Assembly: GCA_002346475.1 (NCBI GenBank)
Contig: DDZV01000007.1
Location: 1-44,169 of the forward strand
Direction: 5' to 3'
DNA length: 44,169 nt
Source of the DNA: Acidobacteria bacterium UBA2999
GTDB taxonomy: Bacteria; Acidobacteriota; Vicinamibacteria; Vicinamibacterales; UBA2999
The notes under the pieces were generated by a model. That model had not been told where the DNA came from. It worked only from the letters and a program-made list of their open reading frames with translations, and ran no database searches. Made by a program: the position numbers and the translations under genes. Position 1 is the stretch's first letter; each line of letters opens with the position of its first letter. Positions 6,716-15,051 of this stretch are shown piece after piece.

Positions 6716-8324
6716 TAGCGGTTTCTTCTAATGCCGCGACTCGTGTAACGTCTTTCAAGTTAATAAAAGCAGCGTCTGGGGAAAGCTTTAGTCCAGAAAT
6801 TGAGGACTGAGTTACTGCCACGTTTGTTTTATGCCACAAGCTAATATACGGAGCATCAATTGCAATTTCACGTTGCGCAGCTCCGTATAATTTTTTTCTG
6901 GAATTGATATCTATTGCTCTTGATGCACTGTTGAGGAGCGTATCTACCTTAGGGTTGCTGTAGTGGCCCCGATTAAACCCGTTAGGTGGCGATTGATCTG
7001 AATGGAAGATGCGGCGAAGAATATCTGGATCAGCCACAGAGCCTCCAACCCATTGCATGGTTACCAGTTGAAAGCTTCCTTTTAAAAGGTCTGCATACAT
7101 CGTTGAAAATTCGTACGAACGAACATCCAGTCCGATGCCTACTCGTCGAAGGTCCTCTTGAATGACAGCTGCTTGTAATCTAACAAATTCATTGTTTGAT
7201 ATTTTTAGCGATAAATTAAATCGAGGGAGCGGTCCTTCGCCATCGGGGTCTGTGTAACCAGCGTTGTCGAGGATTTGACGTGACCGGTCAGGATCGTATT
7301 TGAAGCGATAAACAGCTGGTTCAAATGCCCACATGTAGGGTGGGAGTATTCCGATCGAGACACTTGCAAAACCTTGTCTGAGATGTTTAACAATAGCTTC
7401 TCGATTGATGGCATAGCCTAGAGCATGACGAACTTGCTTCTCTGAAAGCATCGGATCTCTAAGATTAAGCCCAATGTACGCGTAATCAGTTCCTGGGGAT
7501 GTAACTACACGAAGGTGGCCATCCTTCATAAGCTGGCTGACAATGTCTGGCGAGATATCGTTTATAACGATATCAATTGTTCCTTTTCGCAACTCAAGTC
7601 CCCGCATTGTGTCGTCAGGGATAACCTTAAGAACTAGACCGTTGTTAAGAGCTTTCCCGTCATAGTAGTTTTCAAACGAAGAAAGAACTACTTGGTCGTC
7701 TACAAGGTACCGTTCAAATTGGTAGGGCCCTGTGCCGATTGGAAAAGATTGAAGGGGGCGACTAGCTTCCTTTGGAACTATTGGCATTACTAGTTGCATC
7801 GGAAAGGCCCCAAAAGGCTCAGCAAGTTTGAATTGCACGGTGTATCTGTCTAGTGCAGTTATAGAGTCCAGCGCGCGATAGGCTCCTTTCCTAGGAGAGA
7901 TTGAATTTTGATCAATGATGCTTTCAAAAGTAAAAACTACATCTGCAGAGGTAAGTTCTTGATTATTATGAAAGTAGACTCCCTGTTTAAGGTGCGCTAT
8001 GTACGTTAAGGGGTCTGGATTTTTAAGATCTAGGGCAAGACTCGGTTTTACTTGGAGGTCATCGTCAAGAACCATAAGACTGCTGTATACCAGTTGAAAA
8101 ATCCTAGATGAAGCCTGATCGTTGGTAAGTCTCGGGTCAAAGTTGTTTGGCGGCGTGCTGATAGCGATAGTGATAAAACCCTTAGTTTCGTTGTCAGGGA
8201 GCCCCCCTAATTGATTTGAACACGAAAGGGTGCTGAGCAACGTCAAGGATAGGAGGAGTGCAGTCACATGGTTCCACTCAAAAAGGTTTTTCACACGTGC
8301 CAGCTTTAAAAAGAGTCTATTCAT
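6708..8324 (-). CDS. Family-5 ABC transporter solute-binding lipoprotein
   Basis: A 538-residue extracellular substrate-binding protein of the oligopeptide/dipeptide/nickel type (SBP_bac_5). The N-terminus has a basic stretch, a hydrophobic core at about 20-34 and a likely lipidated Cys35 (LLSTLSC, an imperfect lipobox). Family features include YIAHLKQGVYFHNNQELTSADVVFTFE, the GTGPYQFERY segment and the C-terminal APYISLWHKTN. No permease or ATPase genes are in the window, so it is an orphan binding protein whose ligand cannot be assigned. The ATG overlaps the mutS TGA (ATGA), indicating translational coupling. GTG at codon 11 is an alternative start that gives a more compact signal peptide. 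Confidence 0.9.
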   Translation of the reverse strand: MNRLFLKLARVKNLFEWNHVTALLLSLTLLSTLSCSNQLGGLPDNETKGFITIAISTPPNNFDPRLTNDQASSRIFQLVYSSLMVLDDDLQVKPSLALDLKNPDPLTYIAHLKQGVYFHNNQELTSADVVFTFESIIDQNSISPRKGAYRALDSITALDRYTVQFKLAEPFGAFPMQLVMPIVPKEASRPLQSFPIGTGPYQFERYLVDDQVVLSSFENYYDGKALNNGLVLKVIPDDTMRGLELRKGTIDIVINDISPDIVSQLMKDGHLRVVTSPGTDYAYIGLNLRDPMLSEKQVRHALGYAINREAIVKHLRQGFASVSIGILPPYMWAFEPAVYRFKYDPDRSRQILDNAGYTDPDGEGPLPRFNLSLKISNNEFVRLQAAVIQEDLRRVGIGLDVRSYEFSTMYADLLKGSFQLVTMQWVGGSVADPDILRRIFHSDQSPPNGFNRGHYSNPKVDTLLNSASRAIDINSRKKLYGAAQREIAIDAPYISLWHKTNVAVTQSSISGLKLSPDAAFINLKDVTRVAALEETATN

Positions 8325-10981
8325 TTTTCCTCGAGAAGATTTTTTAGTTCGGCAAGTAGAGTAAGTGCTTGTCGAGGAGTTGTATTGTCAAGGTCTGTGT
8401 CTTTTAATTTATCTTTGATTGCCTTGTCTTCTGGGAGGCTCTTTGTTTCTTGAGGTACAGACTGTGCGGCAAAGAGACCAAGCTGGGAAGATTTTGGACC
8501 ATGCGGTGTTTTAGAAAGGGTAGGTTGGCCGCTACGGGAGAGTTGGTCGTTCTCTAATCCAGCAAGGATTTCCTTGGCACGTGCGGTAACGGCAGTTGGT
8601 AACCCAGCTAAGTTAGCTACTTGGATACCATAACTACGATCCGAACATCCTGGCACTATCTTCCTTAAAAATACAATTTTATCTTTATATTCACGCGCAG
8701 ATACGTGTGCATTCACAATGCCGTCAAGTAGATTGGCCAAGTCTGTTAGTTCATGATAATGAGTAGCAAATAGAGTTTTTGGTCTAGCCCGTTCGTTTGT
8801 CGCTAGATATTCCGCAACAGCCCAAGCAATACTCAAGCCATCAAAAGTAGAAGTTCCTCGCCCAATCTCATCAAGTATGACTAAACTTTGAGAGGTAGCT
8901 GCATTAAGGATATTTGCAGTTTCTTGCATTTCAACCATGAATGTTGAGTGACCTTTGGCTATGTTGTCTGATGCTCCAACCCTTGCAAAAATTCTGTCAA
9001 CAATTGGAAGTTTCGCTTCGCGAGCTGGCACAAAGGAGCCTGCTTGAGCCAATATTGGCAGAAGGGCTGTTTGCCGTAAGTATGTAGATTTTCCACCCAT
9101 ATTAGGCCCAGTAAGGATCAAGAGCTGTTTTTGCTTTCCATCAAGAGTGATGTTGTTTGGTACAAAGCTGTCTTTTGAGACATTTTCTACAACGGGGTGC
9201 CGAGCCTCTACTACGAGCATTTCATTTCCGTTGTGTAGGTTTGGTTTCGTGTAGTTTTTAACTGTTGCTGTTTCAGCTAACCCTGACAAGACGTCTAGCC
9301 CTGCCATGGCTCGCGCAGTCTCCTGGACTCGAGAAGCTTCGGTTGTTATTTTTATTCTAAGTGACTCAAAAATACTTAGTTCTCTCTCAAGGATTTTTTC
9401 ATCAGCACCGAGGACTTGGCTCTCATACTCTTTTAGCTCTTTAGTTGTATACCGTTCGCCGTTTGCAAGTGTTTGCTTGCGTTCATATTCAGGAGGCACG
9501 GATTTTAGATTTGCTTTTGAAACTTCTATGTAATACCCAAACACTCTATTAAAGCCGACTTTTAAGGACGAAATACCAGTTCGGCTTCGTTCAGCTTCTT
9601 CCATTGACGCGATACTTTTTCTCGCAGAACGACTAGTTGTTCGTAACTTGTCTAGATCGGGATCTACACCATCACGAGTGAAACCCCCATCGCGAATGAT
9701 GGCTGGAGGGTCTTCAATTAATGTCTGATCTATGAGGGTTCGCAAGTCGTCCATCGTATCGAGCGATGAAATTAGACTGCGTATTAGAGGTGCACGTAGA
9801 TCCTTAAGAATGTTAATGAGGGCAGGGACAACATCTAGTGATTGTTTAAGCGAAACAATGTCTCGTGGTCCTGCGGTGCCAAATGAAACTCGTGAAATCA
9901 GACGCTCGAGATCTTGAACTTTTCGTAGTAGTTCGAGGCATTTTCCACGATTGGTCGTCCGATAAGCTAGTTCCTCAACCGCATCAAGACGATCTTGAAT
10001 TCGTTCTAAGGTTCTTAATGGCTTTAGCAGCCAGTGGCGGAGTAGACGAGCGCCCATAGCTGTCATTGTTCGGTCAATTTCACTCAGCAACGAACCGTTT
10101 AGCAACCCATCCGTACCGGTTATAACCTCAAGGTGTTTCAGGGTGATTGAGTCGAGGACAAGGCAGTCAGTAGTGGTTTTAAGGTTAATTGTTTGAATGT
10201 GAGAAAGATTGGCTCTATGTGATGTTTGAAGGTGTGCAAGTAGTCCTCCAGCTGCTTGAGTTGCCGCAGGATAATTGTGGAGATCAAAACCTTCTAGATC
10301 TAGGATTCCAAGTTGGTCAAGTAGTGCTTGAGATGCAACTTCTATGTCAAAAGCTTGGGGGGCGGCTTCAGTAACTAGTGATTTAAGATTTAGGATTTCT
10401 GGAAGCTGATCAGAGATAGATGATCCAGTCGGAATTACAATTTCTCGAGGTTTGATAATTGCTATTTCATCATTTAAAGCAGAGAGCCCCTCTGGTCCAG
10501 CATATTCCGCAGTTGTGAATTCACCTGTTGAGATATCTAAGAGCGCAGCTCCGATAAGGGGCTTGTTTGAATATTCTGCTAGAGACAGAAGAAATGAAGG
10601 TTCATTTGCTTCAAGAAAATTACTGTCAATAAGAGTGCCTGGCGAAACTACTCGAACAACTTCTCTTTTAACAAGGCCTTTAGCTTTTCGGGGGTCTTCT
10701 ACTTGTTCGCATATCGCTACGCGGTAGCCTTTTTTGACTAGCTTGCCAATGTACCCATCTGAAGCATGGTGGGGTACTCCACACATTGGGATTCCATTTC
10801 CGTTAGAGTCTTTTGATCGTGATGTAAGTGTGAGGTCTAAGGCACGTGCTGCTACTAGAGCATCCTCGTAGAACATCTCATAAAAATCTCCCATCCTAAA
10901 GAAGACAAGGGAGTCTTGATGTTGACGCTTGGCCTCTAAGTACTGCCTCATTGCGGGCGTAGCCTTAGAGAGGGAAGGCAT
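8321..10981 (-). CDS. mutS: DNA mismatch repair protein MutS
   Basis: The mismatch-recognition ATPase, 886 residues, full length. The N-terminal mismatch-binding domain has the FYEMF motif (Phe-x-Glu) near residue 33, which contacts the mispaired base. The C-terminal ABC-type ATPase carries Walker A GPNMGGKST, Walker B LVILDEIGRGTSTFDG and the TLFATHYHEL switch. A short tail after about residue 800 corresponds to the tetramerisation and clamp-binding region. Start at ATG 10981 has a GAGAG-like site just upstream. It diverges from tsaB and is followed by the solute-binding lipoprotein with a 4-base overlap. No mutL is in the window. Confidence 0.97.
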   Translation of the reverse strand: MPSLSKATPAMRQYLEAKRQHQDSLVFFRMGDFYEMFYEDALVAARALDLTLTSRSKDSNGNGIPMCGVPHHASDGYIGKLVKKGYRVAICEQVEDPRKAKGLVKREVVRVVSPGTLIDSNFLEANEPSFLLSLAEYSNKPLIGAALLDISTGEFTTAEYAGPEGLSALNDEIAIIKPREIVIPTGSSISDQLPEILNLKSLVTEAAPQAFDIEVASQALLDQLGILDLEGFDLHNYPAATQAAGGLLAHLQTSHRANLSHIQTINLKTTTDCLVLDSITLKHLEVITGTDGLLNGSLLSEIDRTMTAMGARLLRHWLLKPLRTLERIQDRLDAVEELAYRTTNRGKCLELLRKVQDLERLISRVSFGTAGPRDIVSLKQSLDVVPALINILKDLRAPLIRSLISSLDTMDDLRTLIDQTLIEDPPAIIRDGGFTRDGVDPDLDKLRTTSRSARKSIASMEEAERSRTGISSLKVGFNRVFGYYIEVSKANLKSVPPEYERKQTLANGERYTTKELKEYESQVLGADEKILERELSIFESLRIKITTEASRVQETARAMAGLDVLSGLAETATVKNYTKPNLHNGNEMLVVEARHPVVENVSKDSFVPNNITLDGKQKQLLILTGPNMGGKSTYLRQTALLPILAQAGSFVPAREAKLPIVDRIFARVGASDNIAKGHSTFMVEMQETANILNAATSQSLVILDEIGRGTSTFDGLSIAWAVAEYLATNERARPKTLFATHYHELTDLANLLDGIVNAHVSAREYKDKIVFLRKIVPGCSDRSYGIQVANLAGLPTAVTARAKEILAGLENDQLSRSGQPTLSKTPHGPKSSQLGLFAAQSVPQETKSLPEDKAIKDKLKDTDLDNTTPRQALTLLAELKNLLEEK

Positions 10982-11038
10982 AAGCTCTCATTAGTAGAAA
11001 GATAGTGTTACCTAATGCGGTAAGCCACTGATACCTAT

Positions 11039-11044
11039 TATGAT
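11039..11044 (+). promoter_or_regulatory. -10-like hexamer close to the tsaB start
   Basis: TATGAT ends 8 bases before the tsaB ATG at 11053, in the mutS-tsaB divergent gap. No Shine-Dalgarno site lies in between. The spacing would place the transcription start at or next to the ATG. The -35 region is not convincing. Confidence 0.35.
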
Positions 11045-11052
11045 TCAACAAG

Positions 11053-11769
11053 ATGATTATTCTGGCACTTGATACAAGTACTCGGACAGGAAGCGTCGCA
11101 TTGTTGTCAGGAAGTGACATTATTGAAGAGTTTACTGGGGATTCTCTTCAATCTTGGACTGAACGACTTCCAGGAGATCTAAATGGCCTTTTGGAGCGTA
11201 ACAGACTTGATATCAGCCGGGTGAGCCTCTGTGCTGTGGCTGTCGGACCTGGGTCTTTTACAGGTCTAAGGGTTGGTATTGCGACTATGCAAGGTTTAGC
11301 ATTTTCCAGAAAATTACCGCTAATTGGTGTCTCAGCACTAGACGCTTTAGCTGCAGTGGGTACACCTAACGATGTTGGTTTAGTTGCCACTTGGATTAAT
11401 GCTTGGCGTGGTGAAGTCTACGGAGCTCTCTATAAGGATGGACAAGAGGTTTTGCCTCCGACAGTGGGTTCTCCAGAAACATTTCTAGAAAGCTTAAGAG
11501 AAAAGCTTAAAAATGAGTTTTCTAATATTCTTTTTGTTGGTGATGGTGTTCCAGGTTGTGAATCCTTAATTCGTAACAGGTTAGGGGCGGAGGCTCATAT
11601 TGCCGATCCGGTTTCACCGCCTTTGGCTGGCGTTGTTGGGAGGCTAGCGTGTGAAATGTTTACGGAAGGTTTAGTTTCTCTGCCAGATAGTATTCGGCCA
11701 CTTTATGTGCGACGTCCAGATGCTGAGGTTAGCCAGGAACAAAAAAAGAAGCCAAGGAAGAAGCTTTGA
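11053..11769 (+). CDS. tsaB: tRNA threonylcarbamoyladenosine biosynthesis protein TsaB
   Basis: TsaB is the non-catalytic partner of TsaD in making t6A37 on ANN-decoding tRNAs. The 238 residues belong to the ASKHA fold: LALDTSTRTGSVAL at the N-terminus and VAVGPGSFTGLRVGIATMQGLA at about 70-91 are the family hallmarks. As usual for TsaB, the metal-binding histidines of TsaD are lacking. Its TGA stop overlaps the TTG start of rimI (TTGA), a pairing found in many bacteria. No TsaD, TsaE or TsaC is in this window. Confidence 0.94.
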   Translation: MIILALDTSTRTGSVALLSGSDIIEEFTGDSLQSWTERLPGDLNGLLERNRLDISRVSLCAVAVGPGSFTGLRVGIATMQGLAFSRKLPLIGVSALDALAAVGTPNDVGLVATWINAWRGEVYGALYKDGQEVLPPTVGSPETFLESLREKLKNEFSNILFVGDGVPGCESLIRNRLGAEAHIADPVSPPLAGVVGRLACEMFTEGLVSLPDSIRPLYVRRPDAEVSQEQKKKPRKKL

Positions 11770-12242
11770 CTCTAGATTCTTTTACAATCGATCCTCTTGT
11801 TGGAGAAGAAGATCTTAACGGTGTATTAGAGGTTGAGAAAGAAAGTTTTACAAATCCCTGGACCAGAGAAATGTATGACTCTGAGTTAAGGAATCCTAAC
11901 GTTTGTCATATTTACGTTGTACGCGTTTCAGCTTGTCGAGTAGCTGGTTTTTGTGCATTTTGGTTGGTTGTAGATCAGATGCATATTAACAATCTTGCAG
12001 TTCGTCCATCCTACCGGGGTCGCGGTTTAGGTTCAGCGCTCATAAGCCATGTTCTAACAGAGGCTTTTCGCCTTGGTGCACGATTTTCTATATTAGAAGT
12101 TAGGCGCTCAAACGCAGAAGCTAAAAAACTGTACGAGCGATTTGGGTTTGAGGTAGCAGGTACGCGGTTGGCTTATTACAGCAATCCTGTTGAAGATGCT
12201 CTAGTGCTTCGCCTGGATGAGAAGGCTTCCAAAAATATCTGA
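11766..12242 (+). CDS. rimI: Ribosomal protein S18 N-alpha-acetyltransferase RimI
   Basis: A GNAT-fold acetyltransferase of 158 residues, normal for RimI, which acetylates the N-terminus of ribosomal protein bS18 using acetyl-CoA. The acetyl-CoA pyrophosphate-binding loop VRPSYRGRGLGSALI is near residues 80-94, preceded by the HINNLAV strand. The C-terminal LYERFGFEVAGTRLAYY is typical. The start is TTG at 11766, overlapping the tsaB stop by 4 bases, so translation is coupled. The next in-frame ATG lies inside the fold. Acetylation of other proteins is possible, since substrate range cannot be read from sequence. Confidence 0.92.
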   Translation: MTLDSFTIDPLVGEEDLNGVLEVEKESFTNPWTREMYDSELRNPNVCHIYVVRVSACRVAGFCAFWLVVDQMHINNLAVRPSYRGRGLGSALISHVLTEAFRLGARFSILEVRRSNAEAKKLYERFGFEVAGTRLAYYSNPVEDALVLRLDEKASKNI

Positions 12243-12288
12243 GAACTCTTTTATTTTTAAAGAAAATATGTCCATTCCTAAAGTCAGC

Positions 12289-12317
12289 TTGATGGGTTTT
12301 AGTCTTCGTGTTAGTGT
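12289..12317 (+). promoter_or_regulatory. Candidate extended -10 promoter for the DUF465 gene
   Basis: TTGATG (12289-12294), a 17-base spacer and TAGTGT (12312-12317) preceded by TGT, an extended -10 feature. It lies 58 bases upstream of the start in the 133-base gap after rimI. The -10 matches only three consensus bases, so it is moderate support. Confidence 0.35.
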
Positions 12318-12360
12318 CCACAAAACGCAGGCCTAGTTCGTTTTAATTGCCAGAGAAGCG

Positions 12361-12366
12361 AGGAGG
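12361..12366 (+). promoter_or_regulatory. Strong ribosome binding site of the DUF465 gene
   Basis: AGGAGG lies 9 bases before ATG 12376, one of the best Shine-Dalgarno matches in the window. It fixes the start of this small gene. Confidence 0.75.
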
Positions 12367-12375
12367 GTACTGATC

Positions 12376-12597
12376 ATGAATCAGGATGAGACGGACGACA
12401 TAAAGCGTCAATTAATGGCAGAGAACTCTGAATATCGCCGAATCTTTACAGAGCACCAAGAACTCGAAACCCGCCTAAGTGAACTTTCTTCAAGAAACCA
12501 TCTTTTAGCAGACGAAAAAATAGAAGCAGGACTTATAAAAAAGCGCAAGCTTGTCCTTAAGGACGAATTAGAGGCTATAGCTCGTCAACTTGACTAA
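12376..12597 (+). CDS. DUF465 (YdcH-like) small helical protein
   Basis: A 73-residue protein, entirely predicted helical and highly charged, matching the DUF465/YdcH pattern: an N-terminal EYRRIFTEHQELETRLSEL helix, a short break, then the conserved KKRKLVLKDELEAIARQL helix. The family forms small antiparallel coiled coils; its function is not established. It has no signal peptide. It has its own strong ribosome binding site and probably its own promoter, and is followed by T-rich and hairpin sequence before the convergent serine hydrolase, so it looks like a monocistronic gene. Confidence 0.82.
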   Translation: MNQDETDDIKRQLMAENSEYRRIFTEHQELETRLSELSSRNHLLADEKIEAGLIKKRKLVLKDELEAIARQLD

Positions 12598-12606
12598 GGC
12601 TTTTTT
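12579..12606 (+). terminator. Weak intrinsic terminator at the 3' end of the DUF465 gene
   Basis: AGC and GTCA (12579-12587) can pair with TGAC and GCT (12591-12601) around a 3-base loop with an internal bulge, directly followed by a run of six T (12601-12606). The stem overlaps the last codons. It is short and imperfect. Confidence 0.35.
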
Positions 12607-12622
12607 GTCATGTTGAGTTAAG

Positions 12623-12658
12623 GATAGTTTGTAGCAAGGGATGGCAGGCCAAACTGTC
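12623..12658. terminator. Hairpin between convergent DUF465 and serine hydrolase genes
   Basis: GATAGTTTG (12623-12631) is the inverted complement of CAAACTGTC (12650-12658) with one G-T pair and an 18-base loop. It sits immediately downstream of the minus-strand serine hydrolase stop (12659). No T run follows on either side, so it may be a 3'-end stabilising hairpin rather than a classical terminator. Confidence 0.4.
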
Positions 12659-13714
12659 TTATTCTGAGATCGTTTCGATTACTGCATTGTGAAAAGCTGG
12701 ACGAATCTTGGTTATAGCGTTGTTGTTTCTTGTTGGATAAACTCGATTTGTTAGCAAAATAATGTACAGGCTTCGGTCAGGATCAATCCATAGAGATGTG
12801 CCCGTAAAGCCGGTATGACCGAAGGCCGATTTAGAGAGTAGATGACCGCATGATGAGGTTGGAAGCATTGTGTCCCACCCAAGACCTCGAGAACTGCCAG
12901 GAACTTCGTTCCTGCAACCAGTAAAAAGTCTAACTGTAGAAGAAGAGAACAGGCCTCCTGAGCCTTCTAATATTTTAAGAAAGTGTCTTGCAAAGATTCC
13001 TACGGTGCTAACTGTACCGAAGAGGCCAGAATGACCTGCTGCACCACCAAGTGCCCATGCATTCTCGTCGTGGACCTCTCCCTTTAAAAGTCTGCCTCTC
13101 CAAGAGTCGATCTCTGTGGGTGCGGTTAGCTTTATCCAACTCTGTGGAGGATTAAATCTAAGCCCATCTTTTATTTCCAGCTGATTCTTTATTTCGTTAA
13201 ATTGCGCAGTGAAAGACTTTTCTCCTAAGTCCTCTATGAGAAACGCGAGCAGGATAAAACCAAGGTCGCTATAGACGGACTTTGTTGAAGGCTGATAACT
13301 AAGAGGATGCTTACAAATAGCAGCTTCAAAGTCCTTACGACTTTTATACTTTTGAAATAGGGGCAAGTAGTCTTTGAGTCCGGAAGAGTGAGACAGCAAG
13401 TCTTTAACGGTTGCTGTCTTTAATCCTGAATGTTTCCAGTCATTAAATAAGCTACCAAGACCTCGATCAAGTGAGACGAGTTCTCGTTCGATGTAGGCCA
13501 TTAAGAGCGGGGTAGTAGCAAGTATTTTTGTGAGGGATGCGAGGTCAAAAATTGTTTCTTCCTGTGTAGCCATGGAATTATTGTCATAGGTTTGGCGACC
13601 GAAGGCCTCACGCCAAAGCACGGTTGAAACATTTCCAACTTCTGCTACGGCAGCAGGGAAACAATGGTCTGCAAGTGCTTTTTGTAGAATAGATCTAGGT
13701 TTTTCGAAGGTCAT
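12659..13714 (-). CDS. Class C beta-lactamase-like serine hydrolase
   Basis: A 351-residue protein of the serine beta-lactamase-like/penicillin-binding fold (Pfam Beta-lactamase family). The nucleophile motif is Ser60-Leu-Thr-Lys63, and the second motif is Tyr148-Ser-Asp150, where most family members have Tyr-x-Asn. The third motif is His-Thr-Gly within FGHTGFTGTSLW near residue 295. No signal peptide is visible, so it is probably cytoplasmic unless the start is misplaced. Family members include esterases, D-aminopeptidases and peptidoglycan hydrolases; lactamase activity should not be assumed. It follows the glycosyl hydrolase-like gene by 20 bases, so they are probably one operon. The gene ends at a hairpin. 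Confidence 0.85.
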   Translation of the reverse strand: MTFEKPRSILQKALADHCFPAAVAEVGNVSTVLWREAFGRQTYDNNSMATQEETIFDLASLTKILATTPLLMAYIERELVSLDRGLGSLFNDWKHSGLKTATVKDLLSHSSGLKDYLPLFQKYKSRKDFEAAICKHPLSYQPSTKSVYSDLGFILLAFLIEDLGEKSFTAQFNEIKNQLEIKDGLRFNPPQSWIKLTAPTEIDSWRGRLLKGEVHDENAWALGGAAGHSGLFGTVSTVGIFARHFLKILEGSGGLFSSSTVRLFTGCRNEVPGSSRGLGWDTMLPTSSCGHLLSKSAFGHTGFTGTSLWIDPDRSLYIILLTNRVYPTRNNNAITKIRPAFHNAVIETISE

Positions 13715-13734
13715 TTGCTCTTACTCAAAAGCGG

Positions 13735-14955
13735 TTATTCGTCACCTTCATGAGCAAATGCTCTTGCAATTACAGCTAAATAGTTGGAATCGTTAGAGGG
13801 ACCAGCCAGATCATCGTAAGAAAAAAGAATTATGCCGTTCGCACCAAGCTCTTTAGCAGTATTGATATTTTCAAGCGTCTGGCGTGGCGACAGGCGGTAG
13901 GCACCTATTCCTGCCCAAAGCTGAGAGTTTGGAGTTAGAGCACGAATTTCTTTGATTTGCTTAGCAAATATCTCAGCATCAATTGTGTAGACCATCGGGC
14001 ATAAGGAGTCAATGAAGCCATTGTCTACCCATGTTCGCCAGTCCTGCAGTGTATTTTCAAGAGCGTCCGTGTAATCGGGGGTCACCGCTACACTGACAAG
14101 CGCTGACGGTCGGATCCTATGAATTGCGTTGCTAAGCCTTGCAATAAGTGCGGTTAGTTGTGCCATACGCATTTGCTTCCACTGGTTAGGAAAATTTTCT
14201 GGGTAAGCAAATGGATCTATAGATTCCAATTTGTCAACGCGAGCACGTTCGTCCGGGCTGATTATTGACCTGACTTCAGCTTTAAACTTCTCAACAGCGT
14301 ACTTGCTGTAATCAAAGTTGTTACTTGGATAACGAACGTAGTCAAGATGGACGCCGTCAACATCATAGCGCGTGACAAGATCTTCAACTACTTGAGTTGT
14401 ATAGGTAAGAGCGTCTGGATTTATTGGCGATAAGTACAAGCCTTCGATTCTCTCGGCGTTGGCTCGAGTCCACCGAGTCAATAATCCTAGGTATTCAGGG
14501 TTGCTAAAGTTTATTTTCATTAACTCTGGTGCAATAGCACGAGGAACCATAAGCCAGTTTGGGCGCTGATAGATTACATGGTCTGAGGATGCGGGAAGAT
14601 CTGTTGCGCTTGAAACTAAATTGACAACAACCCAAGCATGGACACTAAGCCCGACGGACCTGGCTCTGGCGATAGTTTCACCAAGTGGATCAAAGTCTTC
14701 CGGTGTTCCGGTGAGGGATGAAGCTCTCTCTTCTACGCCACTATTGAAGTAAGCGTCTCCACGTTCTCTAATTTGAACAAATATTGTGTTGAAGCCATTT
14801 GAGCTTGCGGTAGAGACCATCCGAGTAATACTTTCGGACGAATTGAGAGTTGCACGTTGGACCCAGAGCGCGCGAACTTCATCGGGGGCTGCTACGCTCG
14901 ATTCGCCCATAGTAAAAGCAAGTGCTAGAGTTGCGCCAAGCAAGACTGTTTTCAT
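13735..14955 (-). CDS. Secreted family-10-like glycosyl hydrolase (GHL10, DUF187 type)
   Basis: A secreted protein of the GHL10 family (YngK/YddW-like), which has a TIM-barrel fold. The mature N-terminus begins with EVRALWVQRATL, the typical opening strand. Further landmarks are FNTIFVQIRERGDAYF, DGVHLDYVRYP (a likely acid/base region), LVSVAVTPDY and DSLCPMVYTIDAE. The preferred start is ATG 14955, because it gives a standard signal peptide (MKTVLLGATLALAFTMGES, cut near AA). An in-frame ATG at 15015 would add 20 residues before it. Relatives are thought to act on peptidoglycan or exopolysaccharide glycans, but the substrate is uncertain. It precedes the serine hydrolase gene by 20 bases. 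Confidence 0.85.
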   Translation of the reverse strand: MKTVLLGATLALAFTMGESSVAAPDEVRALWVQRATLNSSESITRMVSTASSNGFNTIFVQIRERGDAYFNSGVEERASSLTGTPEDFDPLGETIARARSVGLSVHAWVVVNLVSSATDLPASSDHVIYQRPNWLMVPRAIAPELMKINFSNPEYLGLLTRWTRANAERIEGLYLSPINPDALTYTTQVVEDLVTRYDVDGVHLDYVRYPSNNFDYSKYAVEKFKAEVRSIISPDERARVDKLESIDPFAYPENFPNQWKQMRMAQLTALIARLSNAIHRIRPSALVSVAVTPDYTDALENTLQDWRTWVDNGFIDSLCPMVYTIDAEIFAKQIKEIRALTPNSQLWAGIGAYRLSPRQTLENINTAKELGANGIILFSYDDLAGPSNDSNYLAVIARAFAHEGDE

Positions 14956-15024
14956 GCCTGTAGTTTCGCGAGTCACTTTTGCTGGCAGTGTGGGACATTT
15001 CAAGCAGTTAGACATCTTCTTTTC

Positions 15025-15030
15025 TATAAT
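15025..15030 (+). promoter_or_regulatory. TATAAT box upstream of xerD
   Basis: A perfect TATAAT in the divergent gap between the GHL10 gene and xerD, ending 21 bases before the xerD GTG. The -35 region is poor. It gives only modest support for a promoter. Confidence 0.3.
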
Positions 15031-15051
15031 TGACCTACAATTCTACAGGCT

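Noticed and set aside
8641..8670. Sigma-54-type TGGCAC promoter element
   Set aside because: TGGCAC occurs here inside mutS but without the TTGC element at the required spacing; no convincing sigma-54 promoter was seen in intergenic regions.
13128..13140. DnaA-box-like TTATCCAAC
   Set aside because: A single imperfect match inside the serine hydrolase coding region, with no cluster of boxes and no AT-rich unwinding element, so not an origin.
12659..13714. Antibiotic resistance beta-lactamase
   Set aside because: Only the general fold motifs are present, with no signal peptide and a non-standard Tyr-Ser-Asp motif; esterase or peptidase activity is at least as likely.
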